Assembly: GCA_003665825.1 (NCBI GenBank)
Contig: QPFY01000002.1
Coordinates: forward strand, 248,001-312,000
DNA length: 64,000 bases
Origin: Microbotryum silenes-acaulis
Lineage: Eukaryota; Basidiomycota; Microbotryomycetes; Microbotryales; Microbotryaceae
Direction of reading: 5' to 3'
The translations under genes and the position numbers were made by a program. This document shows positions 47,531 to 60,300 of the stretch, one piece after another. The first letter of the stretch is position 1. Every line of letters begins with the position of its first letter. The notes under the pieces were generated by a model. That model did not search any database. It was not told the origin of the DNA and saw only the letters and a list, made by a program, of their open reading frames with translations.

Positions 47531-49313
47531 GATGGATGGTGGGTGTCGCGTCGGAAGCCGCAGGCGGCGGCGCTTTGTTCGGAGAACGGAGGCCCACGTC
47601 TCAAAGGGAGGTCTCGGTTCGGATGAGGGGTAGAAGGGCGCGGGGCGTGCTGCGATCCAGGGGCGAATCGAGAAGCCGGAAGTGAGAGGCTGGGATTGGA
47701 CGTCGATGTACACTGTTGATGTGAAAGGGAGGGGTATATGTGAACGGGGAGGGTCGCTGAGTACGACGTGTGTGCCACCCATTCTTGTTCTTATTTGCGC
47801 GACTCCAAAAAAAAGGAAGGCATCGCATCAGCCGGGGACATCTCGGCAGAGTCGAGTTTGACTTGATCGAGGAGTGGACTCGTGCCACAGCCAGGTCGTG
47901 TGCCTTTCGTCGAGGTTTCGCGGCGCGGCACGGGGCTCTGAAATTCGCTCGGGCTGACTGTCGACGAAAAAAGTGTAAGCTTCGGGCTTGGGTGCTTATG
48001 GATACAGTCATATCTACTTCAGCAAAACCGCGATTTTTGGGGGGCTGGTTTGACCAATCGAAAACTCACACATGAAATCCCTAAACTCACATCGGGCCAG
48101 GATTATTTTAGACGACGCAGAACGCCCCCAGCGAAAATCCCGAGCGCCGGCGGCCAAGACTACTGATAGATGCCCCTTTGTCTCACTAAAGGGGTGTCTC
48201 ATCTTACTCAGCCTTGTGAATGGAGTTTGCCGTCGCGCTTGGCCTCGCGCGCGCTCAAGGTGAAACACGCTGGGCTCGCGCAATTGTCACGAACTTGCCT
48301 TGGCCGTCTTCATGACCTCTGTGGCTACGGTGGCACTGATGTGGAAGCCCAGGTTCGGGTGGTGCTTTCTTGTTTTCGTTCTTTCTTCTTTGGGAAGAAC
48401 AAGGTCCCAGCTGGTCCTACTAGTTCTTCTGCCTCACAGCATCGATTACATCACCTGCGGCCTTTCCCTCTGTTATTCGTTGGCCGCCTGCAGTGCATGC
48501 AGTGAGCGCTGAGTGCAGGCGATTCGCGCAGCTGCGAAGCCTCGCCGGATTCGCCGACGTGTCCGACGCTCGACGGCGCATGTTTAGCCGACGCGGCCCT
48601 TGTTCACTTCCGAGGCTCACCTATGTAATAAGTAGCTGTGCATGCGCCACCGTGGATTCGTGCATTTCTTGAGACTTGCTCGATTGGGATTGAAACGGCC
48701 TTCTTTATCCAATTGCTACATTGCTACACTTGGGGCGTGAGATGAGCCCTTTGTGATGCGCTGCAACGTGTTGGGCTGTGATGGTTGTGGCGACGGCGGT
48801 CGTCCGGTTGTGACTCTTGGGTTGCAGGACGTCTACGGCCGAAGTCCGAGTACGAGAGTCAAGTGGTCCGAGCTCACGGCTGGGCTGTCAATCGGTGTTT
48901 GGGTAGTAGCATCAGGTCGGAACGACAGAAAGAGTCAATGATTAGCGCGGCGGGAACGGAATGAGAGCAGACACAGTTGATCTTTTTTTTTGCAGTTTCT
49001 GGCTCCCTTGGCTCGAGGTAGCCGGCGCGCACAGGGCGCCAAAGACGGACGCGGACAGGGGAGGGATTTTGGATCGACAACGCTCTCCTTTCCATCTTTG
49101 GGCCTAGGCGTTGACCGTTCGTGTGACGCTGGACGCGCGAGAGGCAACAAAATGAAGATCTGAAATGAAGCTAAGTGATGTTAGGTCGGAGGATTCTGAT
49201 AAAATAGCAAAGCCGGCGGGCCGCCCGTGGCTGCGACAATGATGGCGATGTCCCCAAGTCCCGCTGCTCCCCTCCCGTCCCCTCAACCACAGCCACCCGG
49301 TCAACTACACACC
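47531..49313. other. Intergenic region upstream of the PIG-L gene and the surface-protein gene
   Basis: About 1.8 kb between divergent genes. Overlapping ORFs of 60-136 codons show no domains. It must contain both promoters; no specific element was recognised. The length is above average for this window. Confidence 0.5.
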
Positions 49314-51075
49314 ATGAATACTCTCATAGCAATCGCTCTACTCCCCCATATATCCCAAGTAAGTTCGCCTCCTTGCACCCCAACACGCGGCGGGTAAGCC
49401 ACGGCTGCCGTGCTGCCCAACTGAAACCCCTTGGTGTTCGGTTGTGCGTCCCTCCTCCCCAGGCGGCATTGACCTTACGAGGACCGGACCAACTCGTCCA
49501 ATGCGATACTGCAAGTTTCAACTGGAGTGGTGGGTTCATCCCCTACAGTTACAACGGTAAGCCACTCGGCTGCGCAGGGCTGGGCAAAGAGAGGGGTTGC
49601 TTGTGCCTCAGCTGTGACTAACCCGGTTGGTCGAGCGATGGCCTACAGCCGGTCCGGTGACGGCTTCGGGTCTTGAACAGAACAGTACTATTTGGCAAGG
49701 CGTGGATTGGGTTGTGGACTGGCCAGCAGGTGGGTCGTAGATTTAGGGAAAGCCTTGCGCTGGGGCGGCTCATGTGCTGACGACCAACGCTCGACGCCCA
49801 GGCACGCCGATCAACTTCCGCGTCGCCACGGCTTTGGTGAGCACTAGTCTTACGAACTTGGCAGACTCGAGCGCATACTGAGCTCTTTTTCATTTGATTT
49901 GGATAGAGGATGGACCCCTACCCTGATCAAACGTACGCCTACGCCGGCACCAAGATCGTCCAACCGAGTCCGAGCGGCGACGCGAGTTGCATCCCCGACT
50001 CGCATACCCACGAGACCGCCTTGCCCAAGTCAGTGGATGAGCCTCTGAGATGTTCCTCAGCCCGGAGGACACATGGCTGAAGTTTTGCGTTATGACTTTG
50101 TACAGTCAAGTCCGTCGAGAAAATGAATCGGTTTGCAAAACGGTTCGGGGCTGATGTGGTTCTCTCGTCCATACAGATGGTCATCACTTCGGCCTTTAAC
50201 CCGACGTTCAAGGTTTGTGCTCCGTTCAACGTCACCTGGACCGGTGGGGTCGGACCTTTCACCATCATGGGTAAGTCTGCGAATCGATACCGTCTACTAG
50301 GTCGTTTCTGAGCGAAGGCGTGCTTCACCCTGTGCGCAGTCATTCCCGTCGACTGGGAGGAATATGCGCAAACGTTCACGGCCAACGATCGTATTTTCAC
50401 CTGGACGCCGAGCGTTCATGCAAGTAAGTAATGAGAGCTTGAGTTAATCACCAAGACTTTGGGATTTGATCCAATCGCTCTTGCTCACCGGGTACAGGGA
50501 GTTCGGTCTATTTGACGATCGCGCCGGCGGATTTCAGCACATCCACGGTCGTGCATTCGCCGACGGTCTTTCTTGACGATGCACCCAACAATGAATGGTA
50601 AGCTCGCAAAACATGATGGCACTCTCGTACAGGCCAGCCAGAATTGACCTTGTTCTCCCCCTCGCTGCACCGAAAAAGCGTCGACCCGGCGTTTCACAAC
50701 GTCTCGTTCATCGCGCGACCGGAGAAGACCCACCCTCGTCTCGCCGGCGGTCCGATGCAACACAACCACATCAACCCTGGAATCACGATCGGGAACCGCA
50801 TCGTCATCGGTCTCGGCGGTGCCCTCGTTCTTATTGTCTTTTACGTGAATCGGATCATGACCAATCGGGTCCAGAAGAGGATGGCGTACGAAAGGCTCTG
50901 GTACCAAGGGCAAGCTTTGAAGGAAGCCGAAGAGAAAATGCTCTCAGATTACAGTGGGGGCAGTAGTCCTATTGAACCGTTGAAGGCGCAGACATTGCCG
51001 AACGATTCGAGTGGGACGTTGTATTACGATGTCCCCGTCGATTCATTGGGTGGGCCGATCCGAGTGGTTCGTTGA
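49314..51075 (+). CDS. Cell-surface protein with signal peptide and one membrane span (Kre9/Knh1-like ectodomain?)
   Basis: Many short exons. The first (49314-49358) codes a short hydrophobic leader, MNTLIAIALLPHISQ, continued by AALTLRGPDQLVQCDTASFNW after the intron. Two similar ectodomain units follow (SFNWSGGFIPYSYN...; FKVCAPFNVTWTGGVGPFTIMV...). Their NVTWTGG...GP pattern recalls the Kre9/Knh1 (Ser-Thr-rich GPI-anchored) beta-sandwich family, but I am not certain. Several N-x-S/T sites are present. After PGITIGNRI comes one membrane span (VIGLGGALVLIVFYV), a basic flank, and a cytosolic tail of about 75 residues ending at 51075. The exon around 50105-50130 has a weak donor (GTTTGC) and is the least certain. 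No catalytic motif is visible; a wall- or surface-sensing role is only a guess. Confidence 0.68.
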
Positions 51076-51740
51076 TGGCTCGGACACGACAATGAGCTCC
51101 AGATTCCCGCCCCTCGTTCCTTTGCTCTGTAGACATACTCTTAGTTACCTCAGCCGCTGTCTAGATCCGATCATTACCCTTCCTTCCTCATTTCGGGCCC
51201 GGGCTGTACAAATCCTCCGAGCTTCTCTTTTCGTAGTCAGGATTACCACGCCTCTTAGATTCGTCCTTACCCTCTTCTTTCTTTTGCGTACACTTTTCTT
51301 CTTCGTTCCTTTTCTTTTTCCGAAATTCCATGGACGCGACCACCTTTTCGCCTGTTCTATACTGCGGCCGAGTCGAGTCCGCCGAACGCTGAGAATGGGT
51401 CCGAGCGCGAACGCCCGCCGCCCGACGCCTATTACGTCATTAACCTCGTTCGCGGCCAGTTCACGCCGCTCTGGCCTCAGTTTCTCATTCTCATTCCCGC
51501 CGTCCAGACCGAGCGCAAGCACTTACGCGACGGTCCATCGTGGGACGTCGTAACAAGGCGGAGACGGGAGTGGCGTGCAAGTACAGTACTCACCTGGCTC
51601 TTCGAGATCGACTCGCTGCTGGATTGAACGAGGTCAAGCCACCGCGACGACGGACCGTTCGGAAGCGTGACTGACTCGCACGAACCACGAACCACGAACC
51701 ACGATCCTCATCAAGCATCGACCAGACCGTCCCCAAGGCC
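51076..51740. other. 5' flank of the IMPACT gene
   Basis: 665 bp, strongly pyrimidine-rich on the plus strand (51240-51330), as in many fungal promoters. A 10-bp ACGAACCACG unit is repeated about three times at 51680-51706, close to the start codon. An antisense ORF of 125 codons here has no domain. Confidence 0.55.
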
Positions 51741-52811
51741 ATGTCCAAACGACCTTTCTCGAGCACGGGGATAGCCAGCTCCCAAGCTTCCACTTCTTCC
51801 TCCCCTGCGCCACGTCGTTCCCAACCGGCGTCCACGAACCCAGGCGATCTCTCCTCCTGGATCCTCTCCACCACGCCCTCGTCCAAGAACCCGAAAGCAC
51901 CTCTGCCCCAACCCATCTTCTCCTCCCCTCCCTTGACCGATCGTCGTTCCACGTTCGTAGCCCACGCAGCGCCCGTCACCTCCCTCCCCCAAGTTCAAGT
52001 TTTTCATTCGCATGTCAAGCACCTCATTTCCAAAGCCCATCCAAGGGAAGCTGATCATGAGATGTTGGGTTATCGAATGATCGGATTGAAGAGTGGTAAG
52101 AATGGGTTGGGAGGGGAGGAGGATTGGAGCGTTCAAGTTGGGGGGGAGGACGACGGGGAGAAAGGGGGTAGGCGCACCATTACGGCCGTTCTGGAGAAGA
52201 GGGGGGAGGTCGACGTCGTCGTCGTCGTTAGTCGGTGGTACGGGGGTGAGTGGGGAGCAAAGTGGGGCTTGAGAGTGGGTGGGTGGGTGGGTGGCGCTTG
52301 GTGCTGATACGATCTTGTCGCAGGTATCATGCTCGGCCCCGATCGGTTTCGTCATATAGCAACGGTCGCAACTCAAGCTCTCACCGCCCTATCCACCTCC
52401 ACAGCTCTCACCGAAACCTTCGACCACCTCCGACAATTAGACGATGAAATATCCCACCTCACCGCCTCCTCGTCCCCGGTCAAAGCGACCCCACCGGATT
52501 ACACCTCTTTGGATCTGATCAAGGCTCAGCGATTGGTTTTGGCGAGAGGGAAGAGGTTGGAGTTGTTGAGGCGAAAGAGGAAGGAGGAGGACGTGGAGAT
52601 GCAGAAGGAGTTGGAGGCGTTCGTCAGGGATCAAGGTGGGTTAGACATGTGGGAGGAGGGTGGAGAGGTGGAGGTCTTGGAAGGGGAAGGGGATGGGGAT
52701 GGGGATGGGGACGATTTGCCCCCACTTCCGGATTTGCCGTTGGATCTGACCCGGGAAGACGATGATCATCGTGAGGAAGGTGATCAAGTGTTGACGAAGG
52801 ATGACGAGTAA
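51741..52811 (+). CDS. IMPACT family protein (UPF0029 domain)
   Basis: Related to the domain of Yih1/IMPACT and bacterial YigZ. Two exons (51741-52245 and 52324-52811, intron GTGAGT...GCAG) give 330 residues. After a Ser/Pro-rich N-terminus, the domain spans about residues 70-190: DRRSTFVAHAAPV, HEMLGYRMIGLKSG, EDDGEKGGRRTITAVLEK, VVVVVSRWYGG, and IMLGPDRFRHI. The last two are the diagnostic blocks and lie on either side of the intron. Yih1 carries an N-terminal RWD domain and inhibits Gcn2 activation; no RWD is present here, so this is the short form and its role may differ. The C-terminal third is a Lys/Arg/Glu-rich helix followed by an acidic tail with a GD repeat. Confidence 0.88.
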
Positions 52812-53016
52812 AGCTTTGTAACGGTACTAGACATGCCTTGTTGTAACAACGAAAGCATCAGGTGCACATGGATTAGACCCATCCTCCCGCGCCCACGTGC
52901 CCGCCTCTGCAGCGCGCAACTTGCACATACGTTACATTTCATCTCATCTTGTCAGCATCCGAACCTTCTCAAAACAAAGCACAAAAGGCAGGAAAGGGCA
53001 GGCCTCAAACCCCCTC

Positions 53017-55140
53017 TCAACCCGTCTTTTGCTTCTTCTTTGCCGGCTTCTTGGCCTCTTCCTCCGAATCTTCCCCGCCATCATCCGAATCCATCTCACT
53101 CCCCGAATCGTCCGAAGTAGCACTCCCGCCATCCGAATCATCCGAATCGACCGTAAAGTCCTCATCCGGTGAATCCTCATCCTCATCGTCCTCCTCGGCC
53201 CCACCATTATTCTTGACAGTCTTCATCTTGACGTCCCCATCCTCATCATCCTCCCCATCCGAATCGTCGGCTCCAAGAACGGCGGCTTCGACCGCGGCGA
53301 TTTCGTCCATCTCGTTCTTGATCTTGATCTTCTTCATTCTCAAAAAGTCCTCGATCGGTTGCAACTCTTCCTTGTTCAAAGCCGAGAACACGATCGGATG
53401 ATCGGGGTTGCCTCGTAGACGAATCGAGAGATCGAATGTTCGAGCTGAGGGTAATGCCCCCCCGACTCGAGCAAAGATGACGGCGGAGATATCGGCGTGA
53501 GGGACCAGAGTGGGTTGTTTGGAGATGAACAACAACTGCTTCTCCAAAGGGTACAACAACCCCTCGTTCGCTTTGAGGTTACACTTAACGGCTTGTTGTC
53601 CATCATGTGATTGGAACGATCCAGGAGTCGTCACCTTCTTTTGCGCCATGACCCGGAACAAGACCGAGACGACTTCGTAGGCCGGATCGTCGTAGTGCAG
53701 TTTGAGGTTGCCGTCGTATTTGTCCTTGATAGTCTCTTCGTCGAGGTTGAGGTCCAACTCGAGTTGTTCTTCCTTGATGAACTGCATGACGAGGTAAGGG
53801 TACCTCGTTTGACCTTGTCGGATCGGGGGGTCGATGTTGACGATGAATTGACAATGAATGTCGTCCGGTTTGGGCAAGAGGAACAATTTCTGGATCTGCG
53901 TGTAAGCGATACGGTAGTCGTACGTCTTGCCTCGCAAGCGAAGGAACTCGGCGTGCATGTCGAGATCGAATCGTCCGCGGGGGGTGAGGCATAAAGCTTC
54001 GGGGATCGTGCAGAAGCTTTCACCGGTGATCTTGCCAATATCGGCTTTCTCCTTGACCGCGTCGTGGAAAGCTTGAGCGGCCGTGGCTTCTTCCCCATTC
54101 TCATCCTCGTCATCATCTTCATCGTCGTCGTCTTCATCTTCGTCGTCAGATCGATTCTTGCCATCCTTCGCTCCTTCGGCCTTGACCTTGTCCGTCTTTT
54201 TCTTCATACCTTTAGCCGAACCGGGTAGGTAGAACCTCATCTCCGCCACCTCATCCGGCATGGCCTTTAGCCTCTTCTTGCGAGCGACGGCATCCTCATT
54301 CTCCTCTTGACCCGGTTTGGGAGCCAAGGCCGAGGTGAACTCGAGGGCAACTTCGGCCTTGTTGATGGAGGTGTTGTTGACTTGGGCCAAGGGGAGCGTG
54401 AAGGCTTGCTTGCCCGCGACGAGGAAGGCCATGTCTTGGGCTGTGTAGTGAAGAGAACGGTCAGCGATCAATGGTATGCATGGACCGCACAACTTGGGAA
54501 CGCTCACCTTGGATCTCGGCAACCCCCCAATTCCATCCTCTGACACTGGTATCCGTCGTTTCGATCGTAGTGTTGTAGTACTGGAAACATTTCACCGTTT
54601 TTATCGCGATCCGATCAGCGCTCCATCAGAGTTGATCGTTCAGGAAGCGATGGAGCGGCCGTTTTACCTGCTTGCACAAGTTGCCCAACCTCTCAAAGTC
54701 GTCCTTGAGGAACCCATCGAACGTGATGCGGTTCTTGGGGGTACCGATCCTCAATTGGAAATTCCTGGCGACCCTGTACGGTGTGGAAGAACCAGATCGA
54801 ATCAGCAAACCCAGCTGCGCTGAGGGGTTACGAGACCCACCCCCGCTCCTGAGGGATGAGGGAGGGCCTCCTCCTCCTCCTGCCGCTTACCTGATCCATT
54901 GGATCCACTTGATATCACTCGAAGGAACGGTAATCACACTCTCTTGTTCATCCGACGATTTCCATCCCAGACCACTGGGTGCGATCCTCAGTTCTGCACG
55001 CGAAATGAGCGGGGGGTTGAGACGCGTCAGTTCAGCTATTGGCTCATGCTCTTCGGACCAAGGAGGTCTGTACTGCCTGACGTACTGCCTGGTGTCGGTC
55101 CCAAACCGTGGAAGATGGACTCGAATTGCGCGGTCGACAT
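53017..55140 (-). CDS. POB3: FACT complex subunit Pob3/SSRP1
   Basis: Histone chaperone subunit that, with Spt16, reorganises nucleosomes during transcription and replication. The first exon gives MSTAQFESIFHGLGPTPG. Short exons then give LRIAPSGLGWKS, VTVPSSDIKWIQWIR-type sequence, FQLRIGTPKNRITFDGF, and YYNTTIETTDTSVRGWNWG. The large last exon (53017 to about 54440) begins AQDMAFLVAGKQAFTLPLAQV. It holds the middle PH modules (EAEMRFYLPG-like, TYDYRIAYTQIQKLFLLPKPD, FVINIDPPIRQGQTRYPYLV, HPIVFSALNKEEL). A long acidic segment ends in a Lys-rich KKPAKKKQKTG tail. As in yeast Pob3, and unlike animal SSRP1, there is no HMG box. All junctions keep frame and the protein looks intact. Confidence 0.95.
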
Positions 55141-55374
55141 GGTTCCTTGCTTGCGGAGGGGGGGTGTTGAGCATGAAATCGGGGAGGAGGAAGGAATCGG
55201 CCTTTTGTTGCTCTTCACGCGACGGCGCGGCAGAACGCGTCAAAGATTGGCGTCAACGCGCACGGACCCTTAGCTCGAGCAGTGAGCGAACTTTTGACTT
55301 TCGATCCTCCATGCAATAACGCCCAGTGATCCATCTCAAACAAAAAAAACTAAAAAAAACACTAACAACCCACC

Positions 55375-56857
55375 CTACTTGCCACCTCCACCGAAAAACT
55401 CCTGCAAACCCCTCTGTTTCTCATCATGCGCACTACTCCCAATACCCCCTTTGGTCCTGACCAACCCTTCCAGATGTTCGGCTTGGTTCGTAGCGAGGAC
55501 CTTGCATTTGATTCGAGGGAGAGGTAAGTCTTCGGGATAAGGTCGAGGCAGGGCGGGGTTCCGTGGGGGTAGGTCCGGTATTGTTGGAAGGAGAAGTCGG
55601 ATCGATTCGGGCATGGAGGAGGAGAGGTCGGATTCTTTCCCGTTCGTCGAACGCGCGTTCGTAGTACTACCACTCGTCAAGGTCGTCTGCTCCACTACTA
55701 CCACCTCCTCCCCAGTAGATCCACCCCTCTCCTCAGGCCCAGGTAACTCATTCTGAACCCTGTCTACGACTTCCCCTTCTCGCACCAATTCCAACTCGAA
55801 TCGACTCCAAGCCGTGTTCAAATAACCCCCACTCTTGACGAACCTCACTTGAGGGTCCTGAGCCCGCGCAAAAGCGTACCTCATCTCACTCAACCAAATA
55901 CCATGCGCCACGAGCAAGATGTGTTGCGGCGTGGAGGATTCGGAAGAGGCGATCAGGTGGGGCAGCACGAAATGACGCAGAACTTTGTCGGCTCGGAGGG
56001 AGACGTCGTTCAAGGATTCGGCGTAAGGCGCCAAACGGAACGCTCGGTGATCTTCCCAGGGGAGGTGGGAGGAAGAATAAAGACCGGCGTTCCAGGGCCA
56101 TCCTTCGGCTTCTGTTGAGAGGTAAGAGGACAAAGAACGGTCGCAACTGTCAGCAATCGAACCTACTACGCCTTCCGATCGGGTGAAAATATTTCCGCCT
56201 CGCCCCAACCCAACGCCAACGCACCTCCAAAGAACTGTTCCCTCAGAAGAGGCGAGACCGTAAGCGGTGGTGGGGGTTGTGTCTTGTTCAACGAAGCGAT
56301 ATTGCGAGCGGTCGTTTGGGCTCGTTTCAGGTCCGAGCAATAAATCGCTACGGTGGTGGGGGTCAGGGGAAGAGAGGTCAGCGCTTTCGGTTGGTTTGCG
56401 CACCTCGATTACTTGGGCAGGAGGAGGAGAGTACGTTCTCAGAGGAGACTACGTTCTCAGAGGAGAGTGCGTTCTGGAGAGAGTGCATTCTTCTAGTTGA
56501 CGCAGACTCGCACCCAACCCAACCCCTCCCCGATCCCATCCACCCGCATCTCATGCCCCCCCCCCCCCCCCCCCCCCCACCCTCCACCCTCCACTCTCGA
56601 AACGCACCCGTGAGCGGCACGTCCTGAAAATGATTCGCCAGTCTCATCGATTGATTGAAACCATGATTCGTCAAGGGAGCATCTCGATGACCGGCCCAGA
56701 TTGCTACACCAGGGGGAAAGGCCCAAGTATCGATCAGTTCGTGATCGAAAGCGAGAAAGCGTAGGGAGCCACTCCCCCACACAGGATTGGGATCCTTACC
56801 GGTGACGTTATCCGCCGATTCACCGTGTCGGATCATGGTGACGATTAAAGGAGCCAT
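55375..56857 (-). CDS. Histidine phosphatase superfamily protein (phosphoglycerate mutase-like)
   Basis: Starts at 56857 with MAPLIVTMIRHGESADNVT, where RHGES carries the catalytic histidine. Further exons give AIWAGHRDAPLTNHGFNQS, AIYCSDLKRAQTTARNIA, LLREQFFGGALALGWGE, and a long last exon. That exon contains WPWNAGLYSSS, APYAESLNDVSLRADKVL, and HILLVAHGIWLSEMRYAFA, with the second active-site histidine. The order and spacing fit the TIGAR/fructose-2,6-bisphosphatase-like branch of the family; the substrate is unknown. An unusually long C-terminal extension of about 170 residues contains a basic, Pro-rich part and ends in GGGGK at 55375. The second intron is expanded by a tandem repeat and a 23-base C/G homopolymer (listed separately), which may hinder sequencing and gene prediction. 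Confidence 0.87.
56425..56495. repeat. Tandem repeat inside an intron
   Basis: Three to four degenerate copies of an approximately 18-bp unit (TACGTTCTCAGAGGAGAC type) lie in tandem inside the second intron of the histidine phosphatase gene. Confidence 0.75.
56556..56578 (+). repeat. 23-base C homopolymer
   Basis: Uninterrupted run of C on the plus strand (G on the transcribed sense) within the same intron. Its exact length in the genome is uncertain because such tracts are error-prone. Confidence 0.85.
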
Positions 56858-57305
56858 GGTTGAGGGCGGCTTGGGTGTTGTGTGAAACGGCTGGGCCACA
56901 CGGGTCCGGTACAAAATGGCAGAGTATGATGCGCAGAGACGATGACGTGACCTCAGACTGACGTGACCGACCGGCGATATTGACCCGACAATGCAGAGTG
57001 GATGGAGAGGAACTAGGATTCCTCTAGGTGGAGGGCCGGAAATAACCTCCGTCAAGCAAGATCGAATTGGCTGATTGGAAAGGATGAAGGTGAAGCGAAA
57101 GCGAAAGCATGCCGACGACGGCGTGAACGCCGGCGCTGTCCGGCGTGACAATCGCGTAAAGGCAACGCCGAGAACCCTGCCCGGCATTCACCACGAGCCG
57201 AACTGAGACTCTCGTCATTTGGTGTTCATGTAGCTCCTTCTGGGGCGAGAAGAGGTCGACCACCACAGACGAATGTCAATCACACTACACATTACTTCCT
57301 CCTCC
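56858..57305. other. 5' flank of the histidine phosphatase gene
   Basis: 448 bp between the start of the phosphatase gene and the stop of the giant acidic-protein gene; both are transcribed leftward. Overlapping ORFs have no domain and no repeats are seen. Confidence 0.5.
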
Positions 57306-60300
57306 TCAAAGACCTCGTCGTTGTCGTCGCACTCCCGCACCCTTGGACTCGCGATCCGAAGCCACCTCCTCCTTCTCCATCGCCACCTCCCCAACCCCAG
57401 CCCCACCGGCCCCCTCAACACCCATACTCCTGCCTCTCAAACTCCTCCTCCCACCCCCTGACACCAATTCCACCACTCCCTCATGCCATAAATCCCCCCC
57501 AGCGAGCTTCTTCAACGCGTCCAACACATCCGGATAACGGATCAATTCCGCATCCCTTTCTTCGATGGAGAGATGCGTCGAGCCGGATTCAGGAGGATCG
57601 TGGGAGGTTGAGGTGGTGTGTCCTTGGCCTCCTAGACGGAGGACAGAGTCGTCGAGGGCTGGGTGAGGGGGTAATTGGTCGATTTGTCGGATGGGGAAGG
57701 TGCGCAGGGTCTCTTGTGCTAGCGGGGTCGAGAGTGCGCACTTTGGAGATAACGAACGCAGGTCAGCCAAAGCCAGGAAGCGGGACAGACAAAGAGAAGA
57801 ACATACAGAGGGTATGTTCACCACCACAGGAGGAGCAGAAGGGTACTCCCTCGATTGCACCTCGAGTTGAACGAAAGGACAATGCGCCCTAGTAGTAGGA
57901 TGATCAACCATCGTCTCTTCATCTCGCTGAACAGTCGAAGAGCTCGAATGGTGATGCAAGCGAGGAGCGATGGGGTGAGGAGTCGTCGTCGGAGCTTCGA
58001 CTGCGACAGAGACGGGTGCGGGTGTTCCTCGACGACGCTTGGGCCCGCCAGCGGGACTGTTCGTTACCGAAGTCGAAGTGCCGACTCCCCGTTCCTCGGA
58101 CTTGGGCTCCGGCTCCGCATCAGAGCGCGAACGCTTCTTACTCGTCGCTGTCGAGCCGGGCGTAGTATGCCGAGTCGAACGACGAACGCTCGAAGGCGTA
58201 GAGGGGTCGGTCTCCGGTGCTGCGCTGGCTTCGACAGCAGCAACAGCAGGAAGCGGACTAGGATCCCTCAACGTCACCACGCTCGCAGATCGTCTCAGAT
58301 TCCGTTCTGATCTCCTCCGGGTCAACTCCACAGCAGGTTCTTGACTAGTTGGGTCGGGTGTGACGAGTCGAGGAGTCTGATCCAAGGTCGGGATCGGGAC
58401 GGAGATGTCGATGGGTGGGAGAAGGGCTTCGGGATGGAGGCGAGCTGAGATGCGTCGAGGGGATGGGGTGGTGTCGGTTTCTGGTGTTGAGGTGCGAGCA
58501 CGCTTGGCCGGCGACTTGGAGCGAGTGGAGCGAGTAGATCGACGTCGCTTCGTAGTCGCGGCAGAGGACTCTTCGGTTTCCGCAGATGGCTTCGGAGATG
58601 CCGGTGACGTTTCCACCGCGACTCCGTCGTCCATCTCAACCGCTTCAGCCTCCACATGTGCCGGCTCGTCCTGACTCGCTGACTCTATGAAGGCGTCAGT
58701 CTCCTCTTCTTGCGGCACAACGGGCGATGCAAAATGAACATGCACCGACTCGGCATCATCCACCGTCGCCGCCACGGAGTGAAGCTCGTCCTCTTCCTCC
58801 ATCACGTGTTGCTCCCCCGGTTCGACGACATAATCCGCCTCACTGAGCAGCATCCCTTCGACCGCTTCGTCGGCTTCGGAATCCGAGCTACTCGCCGCTT
58901 CATCGATGTGCGCTTCCGCCTCGGGCGTCCAGGGATCTTCGACGGTAGGTAGAGGAGCATTGAGGTCAAAGTCGTGCTCTTCACCTTGGCCGTTGACCAC
59001 TCCAGGTCCAACCTCTTCCTCAAAAGGCTCCAAATCGCCTTCTCCATCCCAAGAAAACTCCGCTCCCTCCTCGACGCCATCATATTCGAACGGCTCCGCC
59101 TCAGGCGTCGTCGTAAAAGGCTCATAATCCGGCGTTGTGGAGCGAAGGGGCCCCCCAGACTCGAGGAGTTCTTTCACCCCTTCTTCTGCTTCAATGACGT
59201 CGGGTGCATCGAGGAAGAAGGCCTCGGTGAGGGTGTGGTCTTCCAATTCTTCGGCGTCGAAGGAGAGCGATTCGAGCTTGCCTGGTTCGTCTGGTGCGGG
59301 GGTCTCGGCTTCGTGATCGGACGATTCCTTGATCGCGGCGGGTTGTTCGGCAAGATGCTCATCCGACGGTGCCTCGTCATCAAGTGCCTTGTCTTGCGGT
59401 ATCTCGTCTTCCCCAGCGGGCATTGAAGGGACCTCCGGTGTAGGCAAAGCCAGCTCAGCCTCCTCCTCAGCTCGCCCCAAAGCCTGACCGGCGAACTCGT
59501 CCTCCTGCATCCGATATCCAATATCCAAATCCAATTCGGAAGGCAGACTCTGCTTCAGAGGCGAAGAAGCGACGATCTCCTCGAACGCGCGATCGATATC
59601 GATCGATTCGGGGACCCCGATAGTGTCAGCCACTTCTATATCGACTCCGACTTCGATTTCGTCTTCCTCATCGCTGGAAATGACGGAAACGTTCGCTGAC
59701 ATGGTCGGGATCGACTCGTCATCATCGACTATGACGAGATGTTCGGAGTGGTGGCGCGCTTTGAAGAAGGCTAGGTCATGTTCGTCGATGATCGATGACT
59801 CGCAGGCGGGCTCGGGGGCATGTTTGAGCTCGGTAGAAATTTCGGCTGCAACGTACTCGATCGATTCGTCCGGAGCTTCTGTAGCCTCTATCGTCTGCTC
59901 CATCTCCTCGACAACCTCAAAATCGGGTGGTGCCTCGACGAAAGGATCCTCCTGCCCCTGCATCTCCTCCTCCCCTTCAATTTCTCCCTCCTCATCCTCA
60001 TGCGAAGGCACCCTATCATATCCATCCGGATCAGGCGTCAACAAGCCCGTCGGACCTTGCACACCACCCGTCGTGACGCTCGAAGGTGGAGTTGCTCTCA
60101 CGACCGACGCTGTGGAGTCCGAAGGTCCGGCTTCAGGAGTGGAGGGAAATACTTCGGCCGTTGTGGAAGGGCTGGCTTCGACATGCGCGGTTTGTAGAGA
60201 GATTCCGGGTGTGACGTCAGGGGAAGTGTCGAGACCTGTCGGAACTACATCTGAGACTTGGACATAGTCGAGAAGAGCGTCGAGGGAGGCGCTGGAAGGG

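Noticed and set aside
59623..60267. 214-codon plus-strand Ser/Thr-rich ORF
   Set aside because: Antisense of the acidic giant-protein exon; no start context, splice partner or domain.
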